From contig DASXUQ010000016.1 of the NCBI GenBank assembly GCA_036504735.1, positions 1-64,000 on the forward strand: a stretch of DNA of 64,000 nt, given 5' to 3'. This document shows, piece after piece, positions 51,642 through 60,270 of the stretch. A model generated the notes under the pieces. It made no database searches. It was not told the DNA's origin and saw only the letters and a list, made by a program, of their open reading frames with translations. Origin of the DNA: a bacterium (lineage in GTDB: Bacteria; Electryoneota; RPQS01). The stretch's first letter is position 1, and every line of letters begins with the position of its first letter. The translations under genes were made by a program, and so were the position numbers.

Positions 51642-52673
51642 ATGGGTATGACGCGCAAGCGGGTTTACGGAGCAATTTGTCTGGCGGTACTCCTGTCGGG
51701 CGTCCTGATGCTTGGCGGCTGCGGGAAGACGAAAGGGTATCCGTCGGAAACGCGCAACGTGATGGGCACAAGTGTGACCGTCACCGTGTACGACGCGGGC
51801 ATGAAGCAGAGCGACCTGAAGCCGACCTTCGATGAGATGTTTGCCCTGATGGCCGATTGGCAGAAGAAGACCCTCGATCCCGGCGCGGAGAATCAGGTGC
51901 TGGGGATTTCGAAAGGCGCGGGCAGCCAGTCGATTCCGGTGGACGCTCCCGTGTTCGAAATGCTGATGAAGGCACTGCGCCTGTACGACCAGACCGGCAA
52001 GGTGTTCGATATCCGCTACGGTCCGCTGCTTGACTTATGGGGCTTCGACAAAAGCCCGCGCGTGCCCAGCGGCGCCGAGCTGGATTCGATGAAACTGCTG
52101 GTGTCCGAAGGCGGGATGTTTATCGCCGGGAATTCGATTCTGCTGGCGAAGAAGGGCATGCGCTTTGACGTGCGCGAGATTGCAGTCGGTCACATCTTCG
52201 ACGTGGTGGCGAACAAACTGGCGGAGAAGGGGATTCGCACGGCCAGCATCTGTTCGCCGCGAGTTTGCCGTACGATGGGCGATCCGCCTGACAAGCGCGG
52301 GTTCGAAATGAAGCTGGCCAATCCGACGAAGCCCGGTCAGCCGTGGGCTACCGTGTGGGTGCCGGTGGGCGGCACGGCCTACGCCCCGGCGAGTCTGGGA
52401 CGCTTCGAGTCCGGCGGCAAGGCCTACAGTGCGCTGTTGGATCCGCGGACGGGAACGTCGGCGAGCCCCTGCGTGGGAGCGATTGTGCAAGCCCCCGATG
52501 CGGCCACGGCGCAGGCGCTGGCGTATGCGGTCAACGTCACAGGCGGCATCGATGGTTTCGACAAGGACGGCAAGGCGGCAGTGGGCGGCAGCGTGATCAT
52601 CCGTGATCAGGGCGGCAAGACGCAAGTGGCAATGAACGGTTCTCTGGCCGATCATTTTGAAGAATCCAAGTGA
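51642..52673 (+). CDS. ApbE-like lipoprotein, degenerate FAD:protein FMN transferase
   Basis: 343 residues (ATG 51648 is an alternative start). Signal peptide with lipobox LGGC near residue 27, so lipid-anchored and periplasmic. The ApbE fold is recognisable: NVMGTSVTVTVYD, KVFDIRYGPLLDLWGFD, GKAYSALLDPRTGTSASP. Key residues of the enzyme are missing: the D-x-G-x-x-A-K-G motif reads FDVREIAVGH, the GG of the flavin site reads SICSPRVC, the His of HIIDP is Ala, and the Mg-binding Asp and Thr of xDAxxTAxx are Gln and Tyr (AQALAYAVNV). It is therefore probably not a flavin transferase but a structural or binding relative. Overlaps the next glycosyltransferase gene by 17 bases. Confidence 0.8.
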   Translation: MGMTRKRVYGAICLAVLLSGVLMLGGCGKTKGYPSETRNVMGTSVTVTVYDAGMKQSDLKPTFDEMFALMADWQKKTLDPGAENQVLGISKGAGSQSIPVDAPVFEMLMKALRLYDQTGKVFDIRYGPLLDLWGFDKSPRVPSGAELDSMKLLVSEGGMFIAGNSILLAKKGMRFDVREIAVGHIFDVVANKLAEKGIRTASICSPRVCRTMGDPPDKRGFEMKLANPTKPGQPWATVWVPVGGTAYAPASLGRFESGGKAYSALLDPRTGTSASPCVGAIVQAPDAATAQALAYAVNVTGGIDGFDKDGKAAVGGSVIIRDQGGKTQVAMNGSLADHFEESK

Positions 52674-53718
52674 CGGCGTAGAGGACTCGGCGGATGAGCG
52701 GATTCTGGTGGTTCGCTTTTCCTCTCTGGGAGACATCCTGCTGACGGCTCCGGCGCTGCGCGCGTTGCATGCGCGCTTTCCGCACAGCCAGATTGACTTA
52801 TTGGTGGCATCCGAGTTTGAAGCTGCCGCGCGGTTGATTCCCGGTCCGGACCGTGTTCTGACTTTTGACCGCCGCACAGGGATTGCGGGTTTGCTGAAAC
52901 TGCGCTCGGCACTGGCAGGACGGTATCACCTGTTTGTGGATCTGCAGAACAGTTCGCGCAGCGCGTTTCTGCGGGCGACAACCTTTCCTACGGTGTGGGT
53001 GAAGGCGCGGCGCTACCGGGTTCGCCGCTGGCTGCTGATCAAATTCAAGCGCTCTTTCTACAAGGCTCTGCGACCGGTGCCGCTGCGCTATCTGGATGCG
53101 CTGGACCTGGTGGGAGTGGAAGATGACGGCGAAGGCTTGAACCTGCAGGTTACCGCAACCATGAAGGAATGGGCGCGAGATTTCCTGGCTGCGCGTTGCG
53201 ACCTGTCCAAGCCATTGATTGTGCTCTGTCCCGGTGCGCGGCATACCACCAAGCGCTGGCCGGCGGACCGCTGGGTGACGCTGGGCGGAGATCTGGATCT
53301 TGCGGGTTATGCGGTGCTGGTGATGGGCGCATCGTCGGAAGCCGAGCTGGTCCGCGAAATTTCGTCGCAGATTCCCGGTTCTGTTCCTGTAACGGATCGC
53401 TCGATTCCCGAAGCGGCGGCGATTCTGTCGCTGGCAGCGACGGTGGTCAGCAACGATTCGGGATTAATGCACCTGGCCGGAGGAGTCGGCGCTCCGGTGG
53501 TGGCGATTTTCGGGCCGACGGTCGAGGAATTCGGATTCTATCCGTTTCGCTCGAAGCACATTGTACTCGCACATTCCCTCTATTGCCGTCCCTGCACGGC
53601 GATGGGCAGCGCCCGCTGTCCAGAGGGCCATTTCCGCTGCATGCTGGAAACGGCTCCCGCCGCCGTACGTGAGGCTGTTCACCGTCTGCTGCCGCCTGAA
53701 AGACCATCGCTGCCGTGA
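52657..53718 (+). CDS. Glycosyltransferase family 9 (LPS heptosyltransferase-type)
   Basis: 353 residues; starts at TTG 52657 inside the end of the ApbE-like gene, the only usable start before the conserved ILVVRFSSLGDILLTAPALRAL. C-terminal nucleotide-sugar half with LCPGARHTTKRWPADRW, VVSNDSGLMHLAGGVGAPVVAIFGPT and a Cys-rich end (LYCRPCTAMGSARCPEG) usual for heptosyltransferase II-like enzymes. Cytoplasmic face of the inner membrane; adds a sugar, probably heptose, to the LPS inner core. Overlaps waaA by four bases, so it belongs to the same core-assembly unit. Confidence 0.88.
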   Translation: MKNPSDGVEDSADERILVVRFSSLGDILLTAPALRALHARFPHSQIDLLVASEFEAAARLIPGPDRVLTFDRRTGIAGLLKLRSALAGRYHLFVDLQNSSRSAFLRATTFPTVWVKARRYRVRRWLLIKFKRSFYKALRPVPLRYLDALDLVGVEDDGEGLNLQVTATMKEWARDFLAARCDLSKPLIVLCPGARHTTKRWPADRWVTLGGDLDLAGYAVLVMGASSEAELVREISSQIPGSVPVTDRSIPEAAAILSLAATVVSNDSGLMHLAGGVGAPVVAIFGPTVEEFGFYPFRSKHIVLAHSLYCRPCTAMGSARCPEGHFRCMLETAPAAVREAVHRLLPPERPSLP

Positions 53719-54995
53719 GTTCTTCCTTTTATCGCCAGTCTTACAATAACCTGATCCTCCCGGCCATCTGGGGAGGATCTCGTGTGTTTTCCCCGTTCGC
53801 GAGCAAGATCCGTACGGGCCTTGCGGAGCGAGTAGGACTGACCGGACGCGTGGCGGCATTCCGCAAACGGATCGGCGACAAACCGGTGCTGCTTTTTCAC
53901 TGCGCGTCGGCGGGGGAACTGGAAGCATTGAAGCCGCTGGCGCACCGTTTCGATAAGAACGGCGTCGCCTTGGCGGTGAGCTATTTTTCGCCTTCGGCAC
54001 GTTCGGCGCTGAAGAAATCGGACGAATTCGATTTCAGCGACTATAGCCCGATTGATTCTCAGACGCGAGTGAAGCAGTATCTCGATGCGCTGCGGCCTTC
54101 CGTGATTGCGATTACCAAGCACGACATCTGGCCGAATCTGGTGTGGCAGGCCCACGACCGCGGGATTCCCGTGTTTCTGATCAATGGAAATTTTCACGCG
54201 GACTCGCTGCGGCTGTGGCCGGTGGTGCGGCAGTTTCACGCCAGCATTTACACGGCGTTCACCGAGATTATGACCGTCTCCGAGAAGGACGCGCTTCAGG
54301 CACACCGCTTTGTGGGTAAGCAGGTTCCGGTGCGGGCGATGGGCGATTCACGTTTTGACCGGGTGCTGGCGCGGGCACAGCGCAGGGCGGAGTTGCCTGC
54401 GGGAATCGAGCAGGCCTGCGCGGGAAAGCCGGTGATTGTGGCCGGGAGCAGCCATCCCGACGATGAGCAGTTGCTGCTGCCTGTGCTGACGAAACTTGCG
54501 GCCGCTTTGCCGGGACTGCTGACGGTCATCGTGCCGCACGATCCATCGCCCAAAGCGCGCCGCAGAATTCTGGATATGTGCGGGCAGCACAAGTTGAAGG
54601 TGCATGATCTGGAAGCGGGAGCGGTTCCGAAGGACACGCGGGTGATTCTGATCAATCGCACAGGGATTCTGGCGGACCTCTATCGCGTGGGACAGGTTGC
54701 CTATGTGGGGGGAGGGTTCGGCAAGGGAGTGCATAGTGTGCTCGAACCCATGGCGAACGGGCTGCCGGTGATCTGCGGGCCGAATATCGTCGTCTCCAAT
54801 GAGGCGGGTATAGCGAAGGAGAAGGGAATTCTCTCGGTGGTGGCGGGGCGGAAGCCGCTTGAGACGCAGCTTCTGGAATGGTTCAATAAGGATGTGCTGG
54901 CGTCGCTGCGGGAGCGGGTGCAGGTGTTTGTCAAAGAGCACACCGGTGCGACAGACCGCATTGCGGCGCGGTTGAACGAGGCGCTGCATGGCTGA
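53715..54995 (+). CDS. waaA: 3-deoxy-D-manno-octulosonic acid (Kdo) transferase WaaA
   Basis: Transfers Kdo from CMP-Kdo to lipid A, the first step of LPS core assembly. 426 residues; GTG start overlapping the preceding stop. Membrane-associated N-terminus, then FHCASAGELEALKPL (the conserved catalytic Glu region), a nucleotide-binding half with VIVAGSSHPDDEQLLLPVL, VIVPHDPS and the hallmark VGGGFGKGVHSVLEPMANGLPV with NEAG. One WaaA is enough for mono- or bifunctional transfer; which applies cannot be read from sequence. Proves an LPS-bearing outer membrane. Confidence 0.94.
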   Translation: MSSSFYRQSYNNLILPAIWGGSRVFSPFASKIRTGLAERVGLTGRVAAFRKRIGDKPVLLFHCASAGELEALKPLAHRFDKNGVALAVSYFSPSARSALKKSDEFDFSDYSPIDSQTRVKQYLDALRPSVIAITKHDIWPNLVWQAHDRGIPVFLINGNFHADSLRLWPVVRQFHASIYTAFTEIMTVSEKDALQAHRFVGKQVPVRAMGDSRFDRVLARAQRRAELPAGIEQACAGKPVIVAGSSHPDDEQLLLPVLTKLAAALPGLLTVIVPHDPSPKARRRILDMCGQHKLKVHDLEAGAVPKDTRVILINRTGILADLYRVGQVAYVGGGFGKGVHSVLEPMANGLPVICGPNIVVSNEAGIAKEKGILSVVAGRKPLETQLLEWFNKDVLASLRERVQVFVKEHTGATDRIAARLNEALHG

Positions 54996-55668
54996 ACTGG
55001 CTGCCGAACAGGTCACATTCGGCTATGACGGCGCTCCTCTGCTGCGCGACATCAGCCTGACGCTGCGGCAGGGTGAGTTGACCGTCTGTCTTGGCGGAAA
55101 TGGATCGGGAAAAACCACGCTGCTCCGGCTTATGTCGGGGCTTTTGACTCCTGCCGGCGGGCACGTCGTCGTGCGGGGAATGGAGAATGCACTGCCGCGT
55201 CAGCAGACGGGCATGCTCTTTCAGAATCCCGATCACCAGATGCTGGCGGGCAATGTCGAGGAAGAGATTGCACTGGGTTTGGAATTGCGTGGCACACCGC
55301 CTGCGCAGATCCGGGAGACAGTTGAAGCTTTACTGAGCCGGTTTCAGATAACGTCGCTGCGCCATCATCCGCCGCAGGCTCTGTCCGGCGGCCAGAAACA
55401 GCGCGTGGCGCTGGCAGCGATTATGGCGGCCAAGCCGCGATTTTTGCTGCTGGATGAGCCGGACTCCTTTTTGGATGCTCCGTCGCGCCGCGAGTTGATG
55501 AGTGCGGTGGATGAAGTGCGAGCGGAGTGCGGGATCTTGTGGATGACGCCAAGTCCCAAACGCATGCCGGCCGCTGACAGGCATTGCCTGCTGCGCACGG
55601 GGATGCTGCGCGAGTGCTCGCGAGAAGAGTTGCACAGCGTGGCCGATGCGGAGTGTGTTCCACGATGA
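54988..55668 (+). CDS. ECF-type ABC transporter ATPase, first subunit
   Basis: 226 residues, coupled to waaA (8-base overlap). Walker A GGNGSGKTT, Q-loop FQNPDHQMLAG (the pattern of energy-coupling-factor ATPases such as CbiO/EcfA), intact signature LSGGQKQR, Walker B FLLLDEP with D-loop SFLD. The switch histidine is missing: the strand that normally ends ITHD reads ILWMTPSP. With the second ATPase it should form an asymmetric heterodimer. No EcfT membrane subunit or substrate-binding S component is in the window, so the substrate is unknown. Confidence 0.88.
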   Translation: MAELAAEQVTFGYDGAPLLRDISLTLRQGELTVCLGGNGSGKTTLLRLMSGLLTPAGGHVVVRGMENALPRQQTGMLFQNPDHQMLAGNVEEEIALGLELRGTPPAQIRETVEALLSRFQITSLRHHPPQALSGGQKQRVALAAIMAAKPRFLLLDEPDSFLDAPSRRELMSAVDEVRAECGILWMTPSPKRMPAADRHCLLRTGMLRECSREELHSVADAECVPR

Positions 55669-56357
55669 GCCTGCTTGTAGAAAATGTTTCCTACACTTGG
55701 ACTTTTCGCGGAGGAAGGAAGACCGCGCTGGAATCGATTCAGGCGGACTTTGCGGCGGGAGTTCCGCACCTGCTGTGCGGGCCTTCGGGCTCGGGCAAGT
55801 CTACGCTTGGCTATCTGCTGTCGGGTTTGATGACGGCGGATGTGGGGAGAATCTTGCTGGATGGCGAGGACATGCTCCACTGCCGGACGCGCGCCGCGCA
55901 CGTGTTTCAATCTGCGGAAACGATTTTCTTTGAAGATACTCTTGCCGCGGAGCTGGAGCAATTATCGAATGGTCACGGGGCCTTGGATATGACGTGGTTC
56001 GAGCGGTTTGGGCTCTCCGTGGAAGACTTCGCGCCGAAGCATCCGTTTCATTTGTCGGCAGGGTACGGGCGGTTGTGGGCCACGGCGATGCAACTGGCGC
56101 GGAATCCACAGGTACTGGTGCTCGATGAGCCGACCATTGGTCTGGACTGGAGTTTTCAGCGGCGCATGCTGGATGCGGTGAAGAGTTGGATCAACCCGGA
56201 GCGGACACTGATTGTGATTACGCATGATCTGGACGTGATGCGCGAACTGGGCGGCCATGCCTGGGTGCTGGAGGAGGGACGGCTGGCGTGGAACGGCGGC
56301 ACGACACACTTGCTTGCGGATCACACTTTGCTGGAAGCATACGCTCTGGCGGAATAG
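55665..56357 (+). CDS. ECF-type ABC transporter ATPase, second subunit
   Basis: 230 residues from ATG 55665, overlapping the previous stop (ATGA). Walker A GPSGSGKST, Q-loop VFQSAETIFFED, Walker B VLVLDEPTIGLD and switch His in VITHDLDVM are intact, but the signature LSGGQ reads LSAGYGRLW. This mirrors the first subunit, which keeps LSGGQ and lacks the His. Together they would have one competent ATP site (this subunit's Walker motifs and His with the partner's LSGGQ) and one degenerate site. Followed by a bidirectional terminator shared with the convergent OPT gene. Confidence 0.87.
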   Translation: MSLLVENVSYTWTFRGGRKTALESIQADFAAGVPHLLCGPSGSGKSTLGYLLSGLMTADVGRILLDGEDMLHCRTRAAHVFQSAETIFFEDTLAAELEQLSNGHGALDMTWFERFGLSVEDFAPKHPFHLSAGYGRLWATAMQLARNPQVLVLDEPTIGLDWSFQRRMLDAVKSWINPERTLIVITHDLDVMRELGGHAWVLEEGRLAWNGGTTHLLADHTLLEAYALAE

Positions 56358-56378
56358 AATAGAAGGCGTGAAATGAGA

Positions 56379-56410
56379 AAGCCCGAAGATTGCGTCTTCG
56401 GGCTTCTGCG
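56379..56410. terminator. Bidirectional terminator between convergent genes
   Basis: 11-bp stem AAGCCCGAAGA/TCTTCGGGCTT (56379-56389 with 56395-56405), loop TTGCG. Serves the ABC ATPase unit (+) and the OPT transporter (-). Confidence 0.85.
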
Positions 56411-56430
56411 TTTTGAACTGCGGGGAATCG

Positions 56431-58335
56431 CTACACCGGTTTGGGCTTGGAGGCAGCCCAGAGAGTGTAGATCAGGGCGGCAAAGACGAGCAACGTCACC
56501 AGCACCTCGGATACTCCCGTGAAGGTGCCCGCTGCAATATCATAGCTGATCTTCAGACTGGCCAGAATGGCAAAACCAATTCCGATTAATGCTTCGCCGG
56601 CAATGAGACCCGAACTGAAGAGCACGCCCGGATCTTCACCGCTCTCTTCGGCGTTGATACCCGCTCTTGCCCAGCGCACCAGGCCGCCAACCATTACGCC
56701 CACCGCCAAACCAACGGGGAGGTAGAGCCCCACGGCGAAGGCCAGCGACGAGACGCCGAACAGCTCCACGATCAGCGCGAGGAAGGCGCCGAGGAAGATC
56801 AAATCCCAGGGCAGCTTGCCATGCATCACGCCGTCAATGATCATCGCCATCAAATTCGCCTGCGGAGCTTGCAAGGCGTTGGGGTGCGCCGCGTTGGTGA
56901 CGAAACCGAACGTATTGCCCAGCAGATAGACGATGCCGCCGATCACCGATGTTCCCGCGACGATTCCGACAAACATTCCAAGCTGCTGTTTCCAAGGTGT
57001 AGCCCCGAGCAGGAAACCGGTTTTCAAATCCTGCGAAATGTCGCCCGCGGTGCAGACCGCTACGCAGACTATGGTGCCCACCACCAGTGCGGCTACCATG
57101 CCTGCGGTGCCCACATAGCCCATGCCCACAAACAACACGGTGGTGCCGAGCAGTGTGGCGATGGTCATTCCGGAAACCGGACTGGACGATGATCCCACCA
57201 GGCCGACGATCCGCGAGGTGACGGTTACGAACACAAAGCCGAATACCATCACCATGAAGATCACGGCAGGATTATCCGGCGCGAGTGTCCAGCTCAACAG
57301 GCCAATCGCCAGAGATCCTGCCAGCACCACCCAGCCGGGAAGATCGTGATCGGTGCGCACAGGCTCCGCTTTGACAGACGCTCTGATGCGGGATGCCGCC
57401 GAGGCCAGCGAACGCAGCAACGCGGGCAACGCCTTCAGCAGACTAAGAATGCCGCCCATGGTGACCGCACCGGCGCCGATGTAGCGAACATAGGTGGAAC
57501 GGATGGCCTCGCCGCTCATGGCGGACACGGTCTGGTCGAGGGAGGGGAAGATCGGATTGGCATTTCCCGATCCGAAGAAGGCAATCATCGGCACCAGCAC
57601 TGCCGTTCCCAGCGCGCCGCCGGCAAGCATGACCGCCGAAATGCGGGGGCCGAGAATGTAACCGACGCCGAGCAGCGCGGGAATGGCATCGAGTCCAAGA
57701 AATCCTTTGGAGGGGGCAGGAAGTTCAAGCGTCAGGCTCTCCTTCCACAGCGCGATCTGCGTGCCGATTTTGTAGATCGCGCCCGCTCCCACGCCGAAAA
57801 TGACCTTCTTCGCCATGTCGCCACCGCGCTCTCCGGCAATCAACACTTCGGCGCAGGCGGTACCTTCGGGATAGGGGAGAGTGTGGTGCTCATCGCGGAT
57901 GAGCAGACGGCGCAGCGGAATCATCATCAGAATTCCCAGCGCACCGCCCATAATGGAGATGAAGCTGATCTTCGCGATGCTGGGAATGGCGATGTCGCCG
58001 CGTGTCTCGTGCCAGATGAAGAACGCGGGGATAGTGAAGATGATGCCCGAGGCGAGGGATACTCCCGCCGAGGCAATGGTCTGCACCAGATTGTTCTCGA
58101 GAATACTGCCCGTTTTCATCAGCTTGCGCAGGATGGCCATCGAGATGACAGCGGCGGGAATCGAGGCGCTGACGGTCATACCAACATACAGGCCAAGGTA
58201 CGCATTGGCCGCGGTGAACACGACGCTGAGAATGACTCCCAGCACGACGGCGCGAACAGTACCTTCGGTAACGTTCTCTTGAGACGAAACGTACGGCTTG
58301 TGGGCGGGAGGCGCGGCGGATTCAATCTTTGCCAA
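56431..58335 (-). CDS. OPT-family oligopeptide transporter
   Basis: About 634 residues, polytopic inner-membrane transporter with some 14-16 hydrophobic segments. OPT signatures: NAYLGLYVGMTVSASIPAAV, LENNLVQTIASAGVSLASG, PYPEGTACAEVL, TAGDISQDLKTGFLLGATP, and IGAGAVTMGG. Family members import peptides or metal chelates with protons. TTG at 58335 is preferred: AAGGAG stands six bases upstream, inside the longer frame beginning at TTG 58350; no ATG is available. Lies downstream of the glycosyltransferase operon on the same strand, gap about 50 bases. Confidence 0.93.
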   Translation of the reverse strand: MAKIESAAPPAHKPYVSSQENVTEGTVRAVVLGVILSVVFTAANAYLGLYVGMTVSASIPAAVISMAILRKLMKTGSILENNLVQTIASAGVSLASGIIFTIPAFFIWHETRGDIAIPSIAKISFISIMGGALGILMMIPLRRLLIRDEHHTLPYPEGTACAEVLIAGERGGDMAKKVIFGVGAGAIYKIGTQIALWKESLTLELPAPSKGFLGLDAIPALLGVGYILGPRISAVMLAGGALGTAVLVPMIAFFGSGNANPIFPSLDQTVSAMSGEAIRSTYVRYIGAGAVTMGGILSLLKALPALLRSLASAASRIRASVKAEPVRTDHDLPGWVVLAGSLAIGLLSWTLAPDNPAVIFMVMVFGFVFVTVTSRIVGLVGSSSSPVSGMTIATLLGTTVLFVGMGYVGTAGMVAALVVGTIVCVAVCTAGDISQDLKTGFLLGATPWKQQLGMFVGIVAGTSVIGGIVYLLGNTFGFVTNAAHPNALQAPQANLMAMIIDGVMHGKLPWDLIFLGAFLALIVELFGVSSLAFAVGLYLPVGLAVGVMVGGLVRWARAGINAEESGEDPGVLFSSGLIAGEALIGIGFAILASLKISYDIAAGTFTGVSEVLVTLLVFAALIYTLWAASKPKPV

Positions 58336-58384
58336 GGTATGCTCCTTCAACAGATGAAGCGACCTAAACGAATGTGCGGGAGGC

Positions 58385-59257
58385 TTAAGCCGAGCGCCAT
58401 CTTCGCCGCGCGGAAAGGAAGGCGCGCAGAAAAGCCGGGCCGGACAGGAGGACGGACGCGGTGAGGTGATACAGCAGCGACAGCGTGTGAAGCGGTTTCA
58501 GATGCGCGGGCAGGTGGCGCCAGGCAAAGAGCAGGCGGTTGCGCATCGTCAGTTCTCGAATGAGCGCAGCGGAATGCCGGGTGCGGATTGCTCCGTCTTC
58601 ACCGTGCATCACGCGGCACTCGGGACAGTATGCGGACGCCCAACCGCGACGCAGGGCGCGCGCACAGATATCCACGTCTTCCCAATAGAACGGCTCGAAG
58701 AGCGGATCGAAACCGTCGAGGGCGGCAAAGAATTCCTTGCGGTATGCGGCATGTCCGCCAACCGCATAGGCGGAAGGATGGAGGCCATTCACCGGCGGCA
58801 ACTGGTCGCGCTCACCGTGGAGAATGCGTGGGAATCCCATAGGCCACACCAGCCGCTTGGCGCCTTCGCGAAACGCGCCGTCCTCGCGCTGAGACCGAAA
58901 GGTGACGGCAAACAACGCGGGATCACGGAAAAGCTGCTGCAACTGCGGCGCAGGATCGGACAGCAGCAGCACGTCATCATTGAGCAGCACCACGATGTCG
59001 GCCTGGCAGGAGAGGACAGACTCGGAAGCGGAGGGACCGAACCCTTGATTCTGCTCGTGCAGGACCCACTGAATGTCGGGAAAGCTCGCCCGCAACGTGT
59101 TGGCGACACTGCCGTCACCGCTGTCATCCACGACTACGGTCCGAGGGAGCAGGGCGGGAGCATGCTCCGCGATGGAGCCAAGGCAGCGGCGAAGTTTATC
59201 GCAATCCTTATACGCGGGTATGGCTACGCCAAGAGAGAAATCGCCGGAGATGCTCAC
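58385..59257 (-). CDS. Glycosyltransferase family 2 (rhamnosyltransferase-like)
   Basis: 290 residues from GTG 59257, whose GTGA overlaps the stop of the preceding gene; longer frames upstream run through that gene and look artefactual. GT-A fold: GVAIPAYKDCDKLRRCLGSI, VVVDDSGDG, DIVVLLNDDVLLL (the DxD-like metal motif as NDD), FYWEDVDICARALRRGW and HGEDGAIRTRHS. The C-terminus has hydrophobic and basic segments suggestive of membrane contact. Last gene of a five-gene LPS/saccharide operon; adds a sugar, identity unknown. Confidence 0.88.
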   Translation of the reverse strand: MSISGDFSLGVAIPAYKDCDKLRRCLGSIAEHAPALLPRTVVVDDSGDGSVANTLRASFPDIQWVLHEQNQGFGPSASESVLSCQADIVVLLNDDVLLLSDPAPQLQQLFRDPALFAVTFRSQREDGAFREGAKRLVWPMGFPRILHGERDQLPPVNGLHPSAYAVGGHAAYRKEFFAALDGFDPLFEPFYWEDVDICARALRRGWASAYCPECRVMHGEDGAIRTRHSAALIRELTMRNRLLFAWRHLPAHLKPLHTLSLLYHLTASVLLSGPAFLRAFLSARRRWRSA

Positions 59258-60270
59258 GTCCGCCTCTGGATGGCAACAGGCACGGGCGGGCCGGCGATCT
59301 TGCTGACGGTGGCGATCAATGCAGCCCATGCTTTGTCATCGTCGGGGGAAGCGGGGGGAACAAGCGGGTGTGCGAGTGGGGAAGGCGGGCACCATTTGCG
59401 GACCTCGGCGGCCACGCGCGCGTCGGGACGGAAGAAGATGATTTCGGGGACCCGCACCGCGGCGGCGATGTGCGCGGGACCGGAGTTGAAGCCGATGAAA
59501 AGGCGGCTGCGCTCGATCAGCGCGGCGGTGGTGCGAAGCGGCAGACCGCACATGGGCCGCGCATTGGGAAACTGTGCGGAAATCTCGTCGGCCCATGCCT
59601 GCTCCGCGGCACCATGTCCGATCAGTAGCACCCGTCCAGTCTTGCCGGCAATCTGGCGGAGAACGTGCAGGAAGCGGCGCAAGGGCATGAAATCCGGCGG
59701 CGTGGTGAGGCCGCCATAGTGCGCGATAACAAATGTCTTGTCCGCAAACCGCAACGCGTGGAGCAGATCCGCCGCCGCGTCGCGATCTTCCGGTGCGAGA
59801 AACAGTTCAAGGTCGCGGCCATCGGGAGTTGCGCCAAGGCGCTCGCTGAGGCGCAGATTCAAGTCGACAACCGGCACCGATTCATCATAGGGCACGGTGA
59901 GATTAAGAAACGGGGCGCGCTCGTTCGTCTTGAATCCGGCGCGAACGGCAGCACCGGAGAGCCGCGCCAGCAGTCCATTGCGAAAGAATCGCTTGAAGAG
60001 CACGGCATGGGATGGGTGGAGCGCCCGCAGTTCCCGAATAAGCTGCGCGTGTGCCCGAACGCCGCGATGAGCGCCGTGTTTTTCATAGACGATCAGGCGG
60101 TTGATCCACGGGCAATGCTCGAGCAATTGATAGCCCACCGGATCTACCACCACGGCCAGCGATGCCGACGGAAAACTCTTGCGCAGCGCGCGTAAGGCGG
60201 GCACGGCGACGAGAGTGTTGCCGATGGACCCGTTTCGGAAGCAGAGAATGGAGGTAGGCGCGCCGGTCAC
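59254..60270 (-). CDS. Glycosyltransferase family 9, heptosyltransferase-like
   Basis: 338 residues; GTG start overlapping the stop of the upstream GT9 gene by four bases. N-terminal ILCFRNGSIGNTLVAVPALRAL, central LIGHGAAEQAWADEI and FIGFNSGPAHIAAAVRVPEIIFF with Arg-rich end, the GT9 pattern in which SGPAHIA follows the sugar-nucleotide site. The usual acceptor-side motif is more diverged than in the neighbouring GT9. Cytoplasmic; likely a later core sugar. Confidence 0.85.
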   Translation of the reverse strand: MTGAPTSILCFRNGSIGNTLVAVPALRALRKSFPSASLAVVVDPVGYQLLEHCPWINRLIVYEKHGAHRGVRAHAQLIRELRALHPSHAVLFKRFFRNGLLARLSGAAVRAGFKTNERAPFLNLTVPYDESVPVVDLNLRLSERLGATPDGRDLELFLAPEDRDAAADLLHALRFADKTFVIAHYGGLTTPPDFMPLRRFLHVLRQIAGKTGRVLLIGHGAAEQAWADEISAQFPNARPMCGLPLRTTAALIERSRLFIGFNSGPAHIAAAVRVPEIIFFRPDARVAAEVRKWCPPSPLAHPLVPPASPDDDKAWAALIATVSKIAGPPVPVAIQRRT

